This document shows positions 16,301 to 24,084 of a stretch of 64,000 nucleotides of DNA, piece after piece; position 1 is the stretch's first letter; each line of letters begins with the position of its first letter. The notes beneath the pieces were generated by a model that saw only the letters and a list, made by a program, of their open reading frames with translations, was not told the origin of the DNA and searched no databases. Origin of the DNA: VMCP01 sp964415065 (GTDB lineage: Bacteria; Bacteroidota; Bacteroidia; NS11-12g; UBA955); assembly GCA_964415065.1 (NCBI GenBank), contig CAYPYX010000010.1, positions 1 to 64,000 of the forward strand, written 5' to 3'. The translations under genes were made by a program, and so were the position numbers.

Positions 16301-16499
16301 CATTTCTAATCGTATCTAATCCCGAAGAAGTAGAGTTGCAAAATAAATCCCAAATCACGCGGATTTTTACACGGTTGGTGTCCAATAATGAACTGTTTAT
16401 CTGTCCTCCATAAGGTCGATAGTTGGCGGTTAATGAACCAAAAGATGTAACAATTATGAAAAAAATCAGTAGTGTTTTTTTCATAATTGTTTTTTTCAT
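13323..16499 (-). CDS. Large exported PKD-domain protein
   Basis: An approximately 1,058-residue secreted protein. I place the start at the ATG at 16499, which gives MKKTIMKKTLLIFF and a clean signal peptide ending near SLTA; longer starts (to 16565) would add an unlikely basic tail. The body is a chain of beta-rich, adhesin-like segments, with repeated phrases on loss and response of cysteines (for example TTCNRIFTEV, SLYCGKTDIHF, SICQNTGFLSL). A PKD domain lies near the C terminus (SWLWDAGDPSSTSDTSSKN, then YTYPKTPGEYTLSLIAS). The last 60 residues (VRWYSMSGAEI, ISLYRIELQQGDKTAFATGKF) resemble a degenerate T9SS sorting domain. It is probably a surface or released protein involved in adhesion or gliding. 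Confidence 0.8.
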   Translation of the reverse strand: MKKTIMKKTLLIFFIIVTSFGSLTANYRPYGGQINSSLLDTNRVKIRVIWDLFCNSTSSGLDTIRNVEYAFFIGNMENRKSPIVKLSNALFKKDSITNLDPLCKGYANTCMPGGVANGNIPYSGNYRYYLSAIINLKTHTLIDSFIKKYGSDQITFIGSSEVSLSMLVNNIKSPYGYTISTTLYYNTLRTLNRMSNDAPMVRNHIPRDNSAGEFRYFPDAMDAENDRLIYKLQQPYQSGSSYAAYTLNNQYSVAVPIKTFTGVGTTDGFAKASRNIFPPRGFNFDTLSGEMYFYKNDASDGALFCYSIIETQKNAQGKWVVIGQHSYYSNGRFFSSASGSSFNYNPYVRIGKEFSVVAGETIEIEFSIGDPDTGTYLEAILKTEYKNTWLYSTPGKPNTYIFKWKTDSSHAHKPFHTFNLLVMDNYCSSGQPRGTTVSPILVRVKPAIPYENKSRDTTCNRIFTEVNFLKKFSGNAFIQWQVTSKSGNTTLAFLTSKNLSEQLPNDEYYVTPYITHDSLGFVPKTDTVILNNEPKLRLTGDSLYCGKTDIHFSTSTQNMKSLVGFSYKLKNGNISYKAPQGIITTSDTMFKWFFTVTDSIGCFATDSSIYKQLPREYFKLSPLPTGCNILNTIDIKNSWTDHSSRKYKIINSASWLDTNNGKLLLDPQKVASTAFKNGKAELSISVHYLDSWGCREVDSLIWTVIQPVKSESVDTSICQNTGFLSLNSLIKTPSNSSVHQPIWTALEAPNGVNINEIISSDQRFYLGSQSELNRNGSYLFKLEFKDYLNGCYLADTLKIEVINEPLLSFSTPLMCQGQTDFDLLAQVYVENKPATDGRFYWDSYNWNKKAPELEKHPIKNNQYAPADIATGNWRVRYEGPQKGCQDTGYFTLRVEESPKAIMQITSPTTLNIHAAQLIAINYSYVAGNDKISWLWDAGDPSSTSDTSSKNTFIYTYPKTPGEYTLSLIASTNQGCNDTVSKTITLTDFSSVHHLESYGVKITSDGKFIMENSDWNLISVRWYSMSGAEIKVPSKGISLYRIELQQGDKTAFATGKFVH

Positions 16500-16577
16500 A
16501 ATTATTTTTTTTGTAGTTGTTTTAATCATAGGCTGTATTACCTCGTTTTTGATATTGTTTTTCAATTAGTTGCTACC

Positions 16578-16600
16578 AGTTTTAATGGTACATTAAAACT
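16578..16600. promoter_or_regulatory. Inverted repeat upstream of the PKD protein gene
   Basis: AGTTTTAAT, a GGTAC spacer, then ATTAAAACT: perfect 9-bp arms, 79 bp upstream of the preferred start of the PKD protein gene. Candidate operator. Confidence 0.4.
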
Positions 16601-16894
16601 TGAGTTTTTTGAATCTGTAAAATAGCTCCAAAAAAATTGAATTGCAATAGTACTTTTTACTCATTTTTTGGGGCGTTGAATACATTATTGTGACAAATCG
16701 GCGGTTTTTGGGCTGTTTTTAGGATGATCTACAGTTGAATTTCTGAAACATGAATAATCTTTCCAATTGTTTTATTCATAAATTTAGTTCTAGTTGCTGT
16801 TCCGATTAGTTAATTGGCTAATTATTAAATAGGGGCAAATTTGTGGGTGAAATCACATTAGTTATTCACTCACTGTACTTAATAATTAATGTGC

Positions 16895-16902
16895 TAAATT
16901 TG
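16895..16902 (+). promoter_or_regulatory. -7 box (TAAATTTG) for the DUF1801 gene
   Basis: Exact match to the Bacteroidota TAnnTTTG element, with CTG 19 nt upstream as a weak -33 element. The start codon follows after only 4 nt, so the transcript would be leaderless. Confidence 0.5.
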
Positions 16903-16906
16903 AATT

Positions 16907-17341
16907 ATGGCTGAAATCAAGACGAAAGTGCATAATGGTGATGTAGTTGAGTTTATACATTCATTTGCAGATACAGAAAAGAAAATTGAAGACGCGCTTC
17001 AACTTTTAGATTTTATGAAAAAAGTTACTGGTTTTGAAGCCAAAATGTGGGGTCCTTCTATAATTGGATTTGGTAAGTACCATTATAAATCCGACAGAAG
17101 TAAACAAGAAGGAGATTGGCCTTTGGTTGGATTCTCGCCCCGAAAAGCTGCAATTTCACTCTATGTTTACAGCGGGTGCGAAGGACAAGATGAACTTCTT
17201 CAACAATTAGGAAAATACAAAATGGGAAAAGGGTGCATCTATGTTAAAAAATTATCCGACATTAACCTTGAAGCACTTGAAGGACTCGTTTTGTCGAGTA
17301 TATCCTTCCTCCAAGAAAAATACGGTGTCCAACCAGACTAA
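16907..17341 (+). CDS. DUF1801 (YdhG-like) domain protein
   Basis: A 144-residue cytosolic protein of the DUF1801 family. The characteristic block is present: KMWGPSIIGFGKYHYKSD, then WPLVGFSPRKAAISLYVY, then GKYKMGKGCIYVKKLSDIN, and it fills nearly the whole length. The biochemical role of the family is not established. Single-gene unit; its -7 promoter box ends 4 nt before the ATG. A second protein with a related domain (YdeI-like) lies 1.2 kb away with the same promoter spacing, separated by the collar-domain gene. Confidence 0.85.
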   Translation: MAEIKTKVHNGDVVEFIHSFADTEKKIEDALQLLDFMKKVTGFEAKMWGPSIIGFGKYHYKSDRSKQEGDWPLVGFSPRKAAISLYVYSGCEGQDELLQQLGKYKMGKGCIYVKKLSDINLEALEGLVLSSISFLQEKYGVQPD

Positions 17342-17485
17342 GCTGGCAGTTTAGTTGGATATAGTAAAGCATTTAACCGTATTGATTTGGTCGTTCAGTT
17401 AAATAAACAACCGAGTGCAGCCTGATTCATCTCAACAGGTAGTTCAGTCCAGCACAGAACAGAGTTCATCTATACGGATTCATTA

Positions 17486-18409
17486 TTATATTTTGATGAT
17501 ATAATTTAAAACAATACCCGGATTCAATGTGGAGAATGCCGTGCCGCTGCCTGTGTTACCAATAGTGCCCGCAGCAGTTACAGTATGATTATGAGTTTCT
17601 GAACTGGTATTGATATTTGAAGGCTGAGTGCTGTGCGTATTACTTGAAGTTCTCCAATAGAAGTTGTTGTCATTGTCAGTAGCTGCACTGATGCCATATC
17701 GTGCGTTTCCACCAACACCACCGCTGAAATTTTCAGCGAAATACGCATCGTTGTAATTATGGGAGTGGGAATTATCTGACGTGGTTACTGACGAACCCGT
17801 AAAGGTGTGATTGTGGCTAGGTAAATTGCTAGTAGATAATGTAACAGTCTGATTTCCTCCAACTGCTCCAATTGTATTATTTGCATTAATTCCACTGGTC
17901 GTAGTTAAACGGTTCGCAGTAGTACCACCCATATTGTCTAATCCAAAAATTGTCCTTCCTCTGAGATCAGGAATATTGAACGTGGTAGAACCATTGCCAG
18001 CGCCAAAACTGGTACTTATGGTTGTGAATAGATTTGAATAGGTGGATCTACTAACCGCCGAACCATCGCACAAAAGCCAACCAGAAGGAGCGGTTGTTCC
18101 AGCGAATGCCATAATGGTGCCACTCGGTACACCACCAGTTCCTCCACTGGTAAGATTAATCCAAGAAGATCCAGTATAATAATAAAAACCGGATGTACCG
18201 TCGGTCTGAAAAACCAACAATCCTGTAGCAGGATTGGATATACTCGTTCTTTGAGCAGCCGTTAATCGAGGAGTTAAAAAACCCTTTGAATTGCTGTTAA
18301 TTTCTAGTTGTGCACTACCATCTGGTGAAGTAGTTCCAATACCAACCTGAGATTGCAATTGGTTAAATAACAGGGAAATGAATGCGATTAAAGTAAAACG
18401 GTGAATCAT
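17486..18409 (-). CDS. Exported phage tail-collar domain protein
   Basis: A 307-residue protein with a signal peptide (residues 1-20, ending NQLQSQ). The segment VGIGTTSPDGSAQLEINS that follows is the repeat opening commonly found in Bacteroidota surface proteins with tail-fibre-like parts. From about residue 95 it has a phage tail-collar domain: VPSGTIMAFAGTTAPSGWLLCDG, GNGSTTFNIPDLRGR, and GGNQTVTLSTSNLPSHNHTF, with several His-Asn-His sites (SHSHNY, ETHNHT) that bind metal in the fibres of phages such as T4. No other phage genes are near, so this is a host secreted protein built from a collar domain, not a prophage gene. Its native role is unknown. Confidence 0.85.
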   Translation of the reverse strand: MIHRFTLIAFISLLFNQLQSQVGIGTTSPDGSAQLEINSNSKGFLTPRLTAAQRTSISNPATGLLVFQTDGTSGFYYYTGSSWINLTSGGTGGVPSGTIMAFAGTTAPSGWLLCDGSAVSRSTYSNLFTTISTSFGAGNGSTTFNIPDLRGRTIFGLDNMGGTTANRLTTTSGINANNTIGAVGGNQTVTLSTSNLPSHNHTFTGSSVTTSDNSHSHNYNDAYFAENFSGGVGGNARYGISAATDNDNNFYWRTSSNTHSTQPSNINTSSETHNHTVTAAGTIGNTGSGTAFSTLNPGIVLNYIIKI

Positions 18410-18515
18410 AGAAGTACATTAAGCTTGCTGCAAAATTAACAACTTGATGCGAAAGGCGTATTTTAAATTCATTTGTGTTGTGTTATTTTTTGTAACATTC
18501 AACATTTAAATCCAT

Positions 18516-18523
18516 TAATTTTA
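18516..18523 (+). promoter_or_regulatory. -7-like box (TAATTTTA) for the YdeI-like gene
   Basis: One mismatch to TAnnTTTG; it ends 4 nt before the ATG, the same spacing as at the DUF1801 and VOC genes. No clear -33 TTG. Confidence 0.35.
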
Positions 18524-18527
18524 CGGA

Positions 18528-19160
18528 ATGGTTTCTAAGTCCAATACGCTGGAAGAGTACTATGCACAAGGTTGTGGTAGATGTTCCTTAGGCCCAACTC
18601 CAGAATGTAAAGCCAAAAAATGGTTCAATGAGTTTGAATTATTGAGAAGCATCTTGCTCGACTGTCCTCTGCAGGAAGAAGTAAAATGGGGTTCTCCCAC
18701 CTATACCTACAACGGTAAAAATATTCTGATTTATGGTGCTTGGAAAGAGGATTGTTCTTTGGGATTTTTTAAAGGATCCTTACTTTCAGATCCTGAAGGT
18801 GTTCTTGTGAGTCCCGGGCCGAATGCTGAATCGTCTAAATTGCTCCGATTTACCCATGTAGATCAAATTCGCGAGCTAGAACCACTCATCAAAGGATTTG
18901 TTTATGAAGCAATTGAGTTGGAAAAACAAGGGGCAAAGGTGATTCCAAAGTCAGTAGATGAATTGCATTTTCCACAAGAGTTGCTGGATAAATTTGATGA
19001 AAATCCAGAATTTAAAGTGGCATTTGATGCTTTAACCCCAGGGAGAAAAAAAGGATTCCTCTTTCACTTTAATGGCGCTAAGCAATCAGCTACACGCACT
19101 TCTCGAATTGAAAAGTGCATGCCTCTGATTTTTGAAGGAAAAGGGTTGCAGGGAATCTAA
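18528..19160 (+). CDS. YdeI/OmpD-associated family protein with DUF1801-like domain
   Basis: A 210-residue cytosolic protein. The N-terminal domain (25-130) resembles DUF1801 (VKWGSPTYTYNGKNILIYGAWK, SLGFFKGSLL), and the C-terminal part (155-205) has the OmdA/YdeI pattern FPQELLDKFDENPEFKVAFDALTPGRKKGFLFHF followed by an Arg-rich helix ATRTSRIEKC. YdeI-like proteins have been linked to cationic peptide resistance in enterobacteria, but the role in Bacteroidota is unproven. It converges on acsA, with 11 bp between the stop codons. Confidence 0.85.
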   Translation: MVSKSNTLEEYYAQGCGRCSLGPTPECKAKKWFNEFELLRSILLDCPLQEEVKWGSPTYTYNGKNILIYGAWKEDCSLGFFKGSLLSDPEGVLVSPGPNAESSKLLRFTHVDQIRELEPLIKGFVYEAIELEKQGAKVIPKSVDELHFPQELLDKFDENPEFKVAFDALTPGRKKGFLFHFNGAKQSATRTSRIEKCMPLIFEGKGLQGI

Positions 19161-19171
19161 TTTTAGAGAAC

Positions 19172-21085
19172 TTACAATCGACCTTCCTTAATTTCATCCA
19201 CGATCATTGGATCTAATAATGTTGTGGTATCTCCAATATTACTTAATTCGCCTTCAGCAATTTTTCGTAGTATTCGTCGCATGATTTTACCACTTCTTGT
19301 TTTGGGAAGCCCACTCACGAACTGTATTTTGTCTGGCTTAGCAATGGGACCAATAATTCTGGATACTGTTTGAATAATATCCTGACGGGTTAGGTTTTCA
19401 TCGCCGTGAGTGGCAGTGCAAATCACATATGCATATATGCCTTGTCCCTTGATATCATGAGGATATCCAACAACTGCGCTTTCTACAACACCCGCGTGCA
19501 TATTGATAGCGTTTTCAACCTCTGCAGTACCTATTCGATGACCAGATACATTGAGTACGTCGTCAACGCGACCGGTGATTCGGTAGAATCCATTTTCATC
19601 GCGCAAACAACCATCCCCCGTAAAATATAAATTCTCATAGGTGGAGAAATAGGTTTGGCGACAGCGTTCGTGGTCGCCATAGGTAGTTCGAATGATTCCT
19701 GGCCAAGGGAATTTGATACATAGGTTTCCAGAAACTCCGTTTCCGTGAATTTCTTGTCCGTTTTCGTCAACTAAAATTGGTTGAATTCCAGGTAAAGGCA
19801 GGGTTGCAAACGATGGTTTAGCGGGTGTAATTCCGGCTAAATTGGAAATCATGATTCCTCCGGTTTCTGTTTGCCACCAGGTATCAACGATAGGTGCGTT
19901 GGATTTTCCTATATTTTCATTGTACCAATGCCAAGCTTCTTCATTAATCGGTTCTCCAACGGTGCCAAGTACTTTGATGGAACTTAGGTGTTTGTTTTTA
20001 AGAGGCTCATCCCCAAAACTCATCAACGATCGAATGGCAGTAGGGGCAGTGTAAAGTATATCGACTTTGTATTTATCAACGATTTCCCAAAAGCGACCAG
20101 CATCTGGCCATGTAGGAATTCCTTCAAACATGAGGGTGGTTGCGCCTGCACTTAAAGGCCCGTAAACAATATACGAGTGTCCCGTAATCCAGCCAATATC
20201 GGCGGTGCAAAAATGAATTTGACCCGGTTGATATTGAAACACATTTACGAAGGTGTAATTGGCCCAGATCATGTAGCCGGCAGTGGTGTGTACCACGCCT
20301 TTGGGTTTGCCCGTAGAGCCGGATGTATACAGTATGAATAATTCATCTTCGGCATCCATTTCTTCGGCAGGACAAAACGGATTTCCTTGGGTTTCCACTT
20401 TTTTAATTTCATCTTCCCACCACATGTCTCTGCCTTTAATCATGCTTACAGGTGTGCGTGTATGCGTGCAAACAATAACGGATTTTACGGAAGGGCAGGA
20501 CATCAAAGCATCATCGATTACGGATTTTAATTCGATGGTTTTATTTCCGCGATGTGCTCCATCGCAAGTTACAACGGCTACAGCCCCAGCATCTTGAATT
20601 CGATCGGATATACTTTGAGCTGAAAATCCCCCGAAAATTACCGAATGGATCGCTCCAATTCGAGCACAAGCGAGGGTGGCAATCGCTAATTCAGGTATCA
20701 TTCCCATGTAAATACAAACGCGATCTCCCTTTTGAATGCCATTGTTTTTGAGCACTTGAGCAAATTGCATTACTTTAAAATGCAATTCACGGTAGGTAAG
20801 CACTCGGTGATGATCTTCAGGATTATTAGGTTCGAAAATAATAGCAGGAACGTCGGCCTTATCAGCTAAATGCCTATCCAGACAATTTTCTGTTACGTTT
20901 AGTTTTCCCCCGGAGAACCATTTAGACTGGGCAGTTCTAAAATCCCAATCCAAAACCGATTCGTACTTTTTCTTCCAAGTGAAATTTTGAGCAATTTCAT
21001 CCCAGAATATCTCGGGTTGTTCAACGCTTTTTTTATAGATTTGGTCGTATTCTTCTCTCGACGTTATTTGATACGGATAGCTCAT
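19172..21085 (-). CDS. acsA: Acetyl-CoA synthetase (AMP-forming)
   Basis: A 637-residue acetate-CoA ligase that activates acetate to acetyl-adenylate and then acetyl-CoA in the cytosol. The ANL-superfamily core motif is YTSGSTGKPKGVVHT; others are the W-rich substrate segment (DIGWITGHSYIVYGPL), WWQTETGG, YFTGDGCLRDENGFYRITGR, and the C-terminal hinge/catalytic lysine in PKTRSGKIMRRIL, where acetylation controls activity in other bacteria. Length and motifs are those of a full, active enzyme. I prefer the ATG at 21085 (MSYPYQITSR), which begins with the conserved N-terminal domain. It is monocistronic. Confidence 0.97.
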   Translation of the reverse strand: MSYPYQITSREEYDQIYKKSVEQPEIFWDEIAQNFTWKKKYESVLDWDFRTAQSKWFSGGKLNVTENCLDRHLADKADVPAIIFEPNNPEDHHRVLTYRELHFKVMQFAQVLKNNGIQKGDRVCIYMGMIPELAIATLACARIGAIHSVIFGGFSAQSISDRIQDAGAVAVVTCDGAHRGNKTIELKSVIDDALMSCPSVKSVIVCTHTRTPVSMIKGRDMWWEDEIKKVETQGNPFCPAEEMDAEDELFILYTSGSTGKPKGVVHTTAGYMIWANYTFVNVFQYQPGQIHFCTADIGWITGHSYIVYGPLSAGATTLMFEGIPTWPDAGRFWEIVDKYKVDILYTAPTAIRSLMSFGDEPLKNKHLSSIKVLGTVGEPINEEAWHWYNENIGKSNAPIVDTWWQTETGGIMISNLAGITPAKPSFATLPLPGIQPILVDENGQEIHGNGVSGNLCIKFPWPGIIRTTYGDHERCRQTYFSTYENLYFTGDGCLRDENGFYRITGRVDDVLNVSGHRIGTAEVENAINMHAGVVESAVVGYPHDIKGQGIYAYVICTATHGDENLTRQDIIQTVSRIIGPIAKPDKIQFVSGLPKTRSGKIMRRILRKIAEGELSNIGDTTTLLDPMIVDEIKEGRL

Positions 21086-21197
21086 GATGTGTTGCAAAAA
21101 TTAATAATAATTGTTCAAAATACGATTTGGTTATCGCAAATAATGCAAAAAATAAGAGTAAAACGTGTAAAAAAGAGACGAAATCCGTAAAAATCAA

Positions 21198-21545
21198 TTA
21201 CGCTTTTTTAACGAATTCGCTTTTCAATGCCATAGAACCAAAACCGGGTATTTTGCAATCGATATTGTGATCACCGTCTACCAAACGGATATTGGTTACC
21301 TTGGTTCCCACTTTAATGGATTTTGAAAATCCTTTTACGGGAAGATCTTTGATAATGGTAACTGAATCTCCGTTTTGCAAGATATTTCCATTGGAATCTT
21401 TTACAACCGGACCATCTTGGTCTTGTGATTCAGAAGAAGCATCTTCGGGATTGAATTCATGGGCGCATTCTGGACACATCCAAAGGGCGCCAGTAGGATA
21501 GGGGTAATCGCATCCGCAATTAGGGCAAATAGGGTCTTGACTCAT
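21198..21545 (-). CDS. phnA: PhnA/YjdM zinc-ribbon protein
   Basis: A 115-residue PhnA-family protein. The N terminus is a zinc ribbon (CPNCGCDYPYPTG, then MCPECAHEF, four cysteines) joined by an acidic linker to an SH3-like C-terminal half (VKDSNGNILQNGDSVTIIKDLPVKG, then GFGSMALKSEFVKKA). The family name comes from an E. coli gene once thought to act in phosphonate use, but the role is not settled. It lies 14 bp after the 5'-ward neighbour's stop on the same strand, so it may be co-transcribed with the upstream exported protein gene. Confidence 0.9.
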   Translation of the reverse strand: MSQDPICPNCGCDYPYPTGALWMCPECAHEFNPEDASSESQDQDGPVVKDSNGNILQNGDSVTIIKDLPVKGFSKSIKVGTKVTNIRLVDGDHNIDCKIPGFGSMALKSEFVKKA

Positions 21546-21559
21546 AGCTTGAAGTTAAA

Positions 21560-22507
21560 TTATAAATATCCCATATTGATCAAATACTGAGCAATATCGG
21601 TTTCATCTCTACCAATGGTGGAGTTGAGGGAGTGCATTCGATTGTCTTTGAACGTAAGAATTTGATAGGAATGAGAGGTGGCTCCTTCAGCTGTAGCCGT
21701 ACCTACAGTAATTCCAGTTAACAATGAAACGGTATAAGTAGTAACAATAGTTCCATTCTGCGCCACCGTGCTTTTGGTGATGTTTCCAACGCTTTTGAAG
21801 TCCTGTTGTATGTTGGATCCAATTACTTGCACCATGGCGTTTCTATTTCTCTGAACTAGAGCATAGTTCGGATTGTTGAATCCGCCTCCATTGTTCATTC
21901 CGCCATTGTTTTGCCCTGGGTAACCACCAGATCCGGCTGAATTTCCCATTCCACCAGCAATAACAGTAACGCCGGAATGATTTATTTGTGCTTGAGGATG
22001 ATTGTTAACAATAATAGCCGTCATGAAATTGGGAACAGGATGCATGGCCACAAATTTGTCGCTAGCATTTTTGTCTAAATATCCATCCACAAAAAGACCG
22101 TTTTTTACAATATTTTTTTCGAGGGATGTTCCTATGCCCACCGGAAGCATTCCGCGTTTACCGGAAGCCGCAAAATAGAATTCGTAGTAGTTTAAATTTT
22201 GTGGGTTAGGAGCTTCTTGACTGGAAATGTAGCGTATCCAAACGGCGTCGGTACCATCGAGGTTTTTTAGAGTACCTTTTATCAAACTGCCTAAGAATTT
22301 ACTTTCTTCAATGAATATACAAACGGGCTTACCAATGTAAAAAAGGGTGTCGAGACTAACAACGGCTTTTTCTTTAGCAATGGATTTTTGAACAGCAATT
22401 TCGTGCTTGATTAGTTCCTTTTCAGAGTGTTGAGCTATTAGTGCGTTGCTCATACATCCCCCGAAAATAAGGAAAAGCAAATGCCAATTTAATGGATAGC
22501 GATTCAT
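21560..22507 (-). CDS. Exported protein of unknown function
   Basis: I do not recognise this 315-residue protein. The start at 22507 (MNRYPLNWHLLFLIFGG) gives a signal peptide ending near NALIAQ. Residues 30-160 are beta-rich; a Gly/Asn-rich linker follows (GYPGQNNGGMNNGGGF, about 190-210). The C-terminal 90 residues repeat short strands (VQVIGSNIQQDFKSVG, GTIVTTYTVSLLTGITVG) and end with an Ile/Tyr-rich tail. A terminator for the genes upstream separates it from the thioredoxin group. Confidence 0.65.
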   Translation of the reverse strand: MNRYPLNWHLLFLIFGGCMSNALIAQHSEKELIKHEIAVQKSIAKEKAVVSLDTLFYIGKPVCIFIEESKFLGSLIKGTLKNLDGTDAVWIRYISSQEAPNPQNLNYYEFYFAASGKRGMLPVGIGTSLEKNIVKNGLFVDGYLDKNASDKFVAMHPVPNFMTAIIVNNHPQAQINHSGVTVIAGGMGNSAGSGGYPGQNNGGMNNGGGFNNPNYALVQRNRNAMVQVIGSNIQQDFKSVGNITKSTVAQNGTIVTTYTVSLLTGITVGTATAEGATSHSYQILTFKDNRMHSLNSTIGRDETDIAQYLINMGYL

Positions 22508-22534
22508 TTCCCGAAGATACTTCAAAGCTTTAAA

Positions 22535-22566
22535 TAAAAAAAGGCCGTCGAGTTAACGACGGCCTA
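22535..22566 (-). terminator. Rho-independent terminator of the peroxiredoxin/thioredoxin group
   Basis: Stem AGGCCGTCG/CGACGGCCT with AGTTAA loop, followed on the complement by TTTTTTTATTT. Strong canonical terminator downstream of the 85-residue gene. Confidence 0.85.
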
Positions 22567-22612
22567 TACGCTGCAAATAAAATCGATATTATCATGAAAG
22601 ACAATACGACTT

Positions 22613-22870
22613 TTATTTGTCGATGGAACCAAGAACGCGTTTCATGAATGCATTTAACGCTTCTTTCTTCTCAACTCCCTCTAAGGTGGATTTATGTACT
22701 TCGAGAGCTCCGTACATATTCGAAATCAATTCACCAATCACATCAAGCTCTTCGTCTTTTAGGGAAGAAAGTTCTGTTAAATGTTCAAGTACCGCGATGG
22801 TTTCCTCGATAAAGTCAGCATCGTTATTATCGATGAACTCCGTTAAGTGTTTAATGATCGGTAGTTTCAT
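22613..22870 (-). CDS. Small conserved helical protein (DUF6952-like)
   Basis: An 85-residue acidic helical protein (ITPELT-like opening KLPIIKHLTEFIDNNDADFI, then TIAVLEHLTELSSLKDEELDVIGELISNMYG, end LNAFMKRVLGSI). It matches my memory of small Bacteroidota proteins that sit with peroxiredoxin and thioredoxin genes (named DUF6952 in NCBI), but I cannot confirm the family by alignment. It starts 12 bp after the thioredoxin gene and is followed by a strong terminator, so it is the last gene of that unit. A partner of the thioredoxin/peroxiredoxin system is the most likely role. Confidence 0.7.
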   Translation of the reverse strand: MKLPIIKHLTEFIDNNDADFIEETIAVLEHLTELSSLKDEELDVIGELISNMYGALEVHKSTLEGVEKKEALNAFMKRVLGSIDK

Positions 22871-22882
22871 GACAATAATGAA

Positions 22883-23191
22883 TTATGCAATTTTTGAAAT
22901 AAGTTCACCTAAAACTTCTGCTTTGTTAGTTTGGGTTTGGTCCACTAATTGGCCATCCACAAAAGCAGCAAACGTTGGTAAATTGGAAACATTGGCTAAT
23001 TTACGCGATTCAGGATTTTTTTCAGCATCGATGATAACGAAAGTAATGTTATCGTTCTCGCTAGAATATTTCTTGAATTTCGGTTTCATGATGCGGCAAT
23101 TTCCGCACCAAGATGCAGAATATTGAACCATCACTTTGGAGTGAGCACCAATTACTTCTTGTAAGGTATCAGTTTCTAATTCGATCAACAT
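22883..23191 (-). CDS. Thioredoxin-family protein
   Basis: A 102-residue thioredoxin fold with the active site WCGNC (C29, C32), instead of the usual WCGPC, the cis-Pro segment NLPTFAAFVDG near residue 72, and no signal peptide, so it acts in the cytosol. The Asn in place of Pro should change the redox potential. It follows the peroxiredoxin gene (99 bp and a terminator between them), and the two are a natural pair: the thioredoxin reduces the oxidised peroxiredoxin. Confidence 0.9.
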   Translation of the reverse strand: MLIELETDTLQEVIGAHSKVMVQYSASWCGNCRIMKPKFKKYSSENDNITFVIIDAEKNPESRKLANVSNLPTFAAFVDGQLVDQTQTNKAEVLGELISKIA

Positions 23192-23237
23192 AGTTAGCGT
23201 TTTTAATTTAGGGTAAGTTAATAAATATTTTTAAAAT

Positions 23238-23266
23238 AACGCCGCAGGATTTTAATCTGCGGCGTT
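23238..23266 (-). terminator. Rho-independent terminator downstream of the peroxiredoxin gene
   Basis: AACGCCGCAG/CTGCGGCGTT, 9-nt loop, followed on the complement by ATTTTAAAAATATTT. It separates the peroxiredoxin from the thioredoxin unit, so read-through must be partial or the thioredoxin has its own promoter. Confidence 0.75.
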
Positions 23267-23289
23267 TGAGTTTTGGTTGAATGTGTTTA

Positions 23290-23928
23290 TTAGTGTTGGC
23301 TCAAGTATCCAGCTACTCCATCGCGGGTTGCAGACATAGCGTCTTTACCTTCTTCCCAATTGGCAGGACAAACTTCACCTTTAGTTTGAACGTGAGTGAA
23401 TGCATCGATCAAACGAAGGTATTCATTAACGTTTCTGCCTAATGGCATGTGATTTACACTTTCGTGAAATACTGTGCCAGTCTCATCGATCAAGTATGTA
23501 GCGCGGAAAGTAACGTTAGAACCGGTGTATAAAACGGTATCTAATTCTTCGTTGTATTCGGAAGATTGGATGTCTAAAATATCCAATACACTTGAAAGAT
23601 TGCGGTTGGTATCTGCCAAAATTGGGTAAGTTACACCTTCAATTCCGCCGTTGTCTTTTGCTGTATTTAACCAAGCAAAGTGAACTTCATTGGTGTCGCA
23701 AGATGCACCAATTACGATGGTGTTGCGTTTTTCGAATTCCGCTAATGCCGCTTGAAAAGCGTGCAATTCAGTTGGACAAACGAAAGTGAAATCTTTAGGA
23801 TACCAGAATAACAATACTTTTTTGTTGTTTTTGGTAGCTTCTTCAAATACGTTGATGGACAAATTGTCGCCCATGTGATCGATCGCGTCTACTGCGATAT
23901 TTGGGAATTTTTTTCCTACAATTGACAT
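23290..23928 (-). CDS. 2-Cys peroxiredoxin (AhpC/Prx1 type)
   Basis: A 212-residue peroxiredoxin that reduces hydrogen peroxide and organic peroxides. The peroxidatic cysteine is C51 in DFTFVCPTELHAF and the resolving cysteine C187 in GEVCPANW, as in Prx1/AhpC enzymes. A Tyr-Leu style C-terminal tail is present (GVAGYLSQH), and motifs for the active-site pocket (GASCDTNEVHFAW, FRATYLIDETG) are intact. I chose the ATG at 23928 because the -7 promoter box at 23956-23963 lies within any longer reading frame. A terminator follows the gene. Confidence 0.93.
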   Translation of the reverse strand: MSIVGKKFPNIAVDAIDHMGDNLSINVFEEATKNNKKVLLFWYPKDFTFVCPTELHAFQAALAEFEKRNTIVIGASCDTNEVHFAWLNTAKDNGGIEGVTYPILADTNRNLSSVLDILDIQSSEYNEELDTVLYTGSNVTFRATYLIDETGTVFHESVNHMPLGRNVNEYLRLIDAFTHVQTKGEVCPANWEEGKDAMSATRDGVAGYLSQH

Positions 23929-23955
23929 TGTTTTATGATTTAATTTATTTTGGTG

Positions 23956-23963
23956 CAAAAATA
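23956..23963 (-). promoter_or_regulatory. -7 box (TATTTTTG) of the peroxiredoxin gene
   Basis: On the complement TATTTTTG, an exact TAnnTTTG match, 28 bp before the chosen ATG. The region upstream has a TTG 14 nt away instead of the ideal 19, so the -33 element is uncertain. Confidence 0.5.
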
Positions 23964-24084
23964 CAAAAACCTCCTGTCAATATGTGTGACTTTTGTGCCA
24001 AATTCGTTGGAATAACATAAAACAAACGACGAACGATTAACAGCTACTTAGTTGCCGGAGTTCACAGCAGATGAATTGCAGGAA

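Larger units (their letters stand above)
16500..16906. other. Intergenic region with divergent promoters
   Basis: About 400 bp without a gene. It holds an inverted repeat (16578-16600) in front of the PKD protein gene, A/T runs (including repeated ATTTTTTTTCATAATT-like units next to the PKD start), and at 16895-16902 a -7 box, TAAATTTG, 4 nt before the DUF1801 start codon. I see nothing else. Confidence 0.5.

Noticed and set aside
17486..18409. Prophage or tailocin remnant
   Set aside because: Only the collar-domain gene is phage-like and it has a signal peptide; the neighbours are ordinary chromosomal genes.
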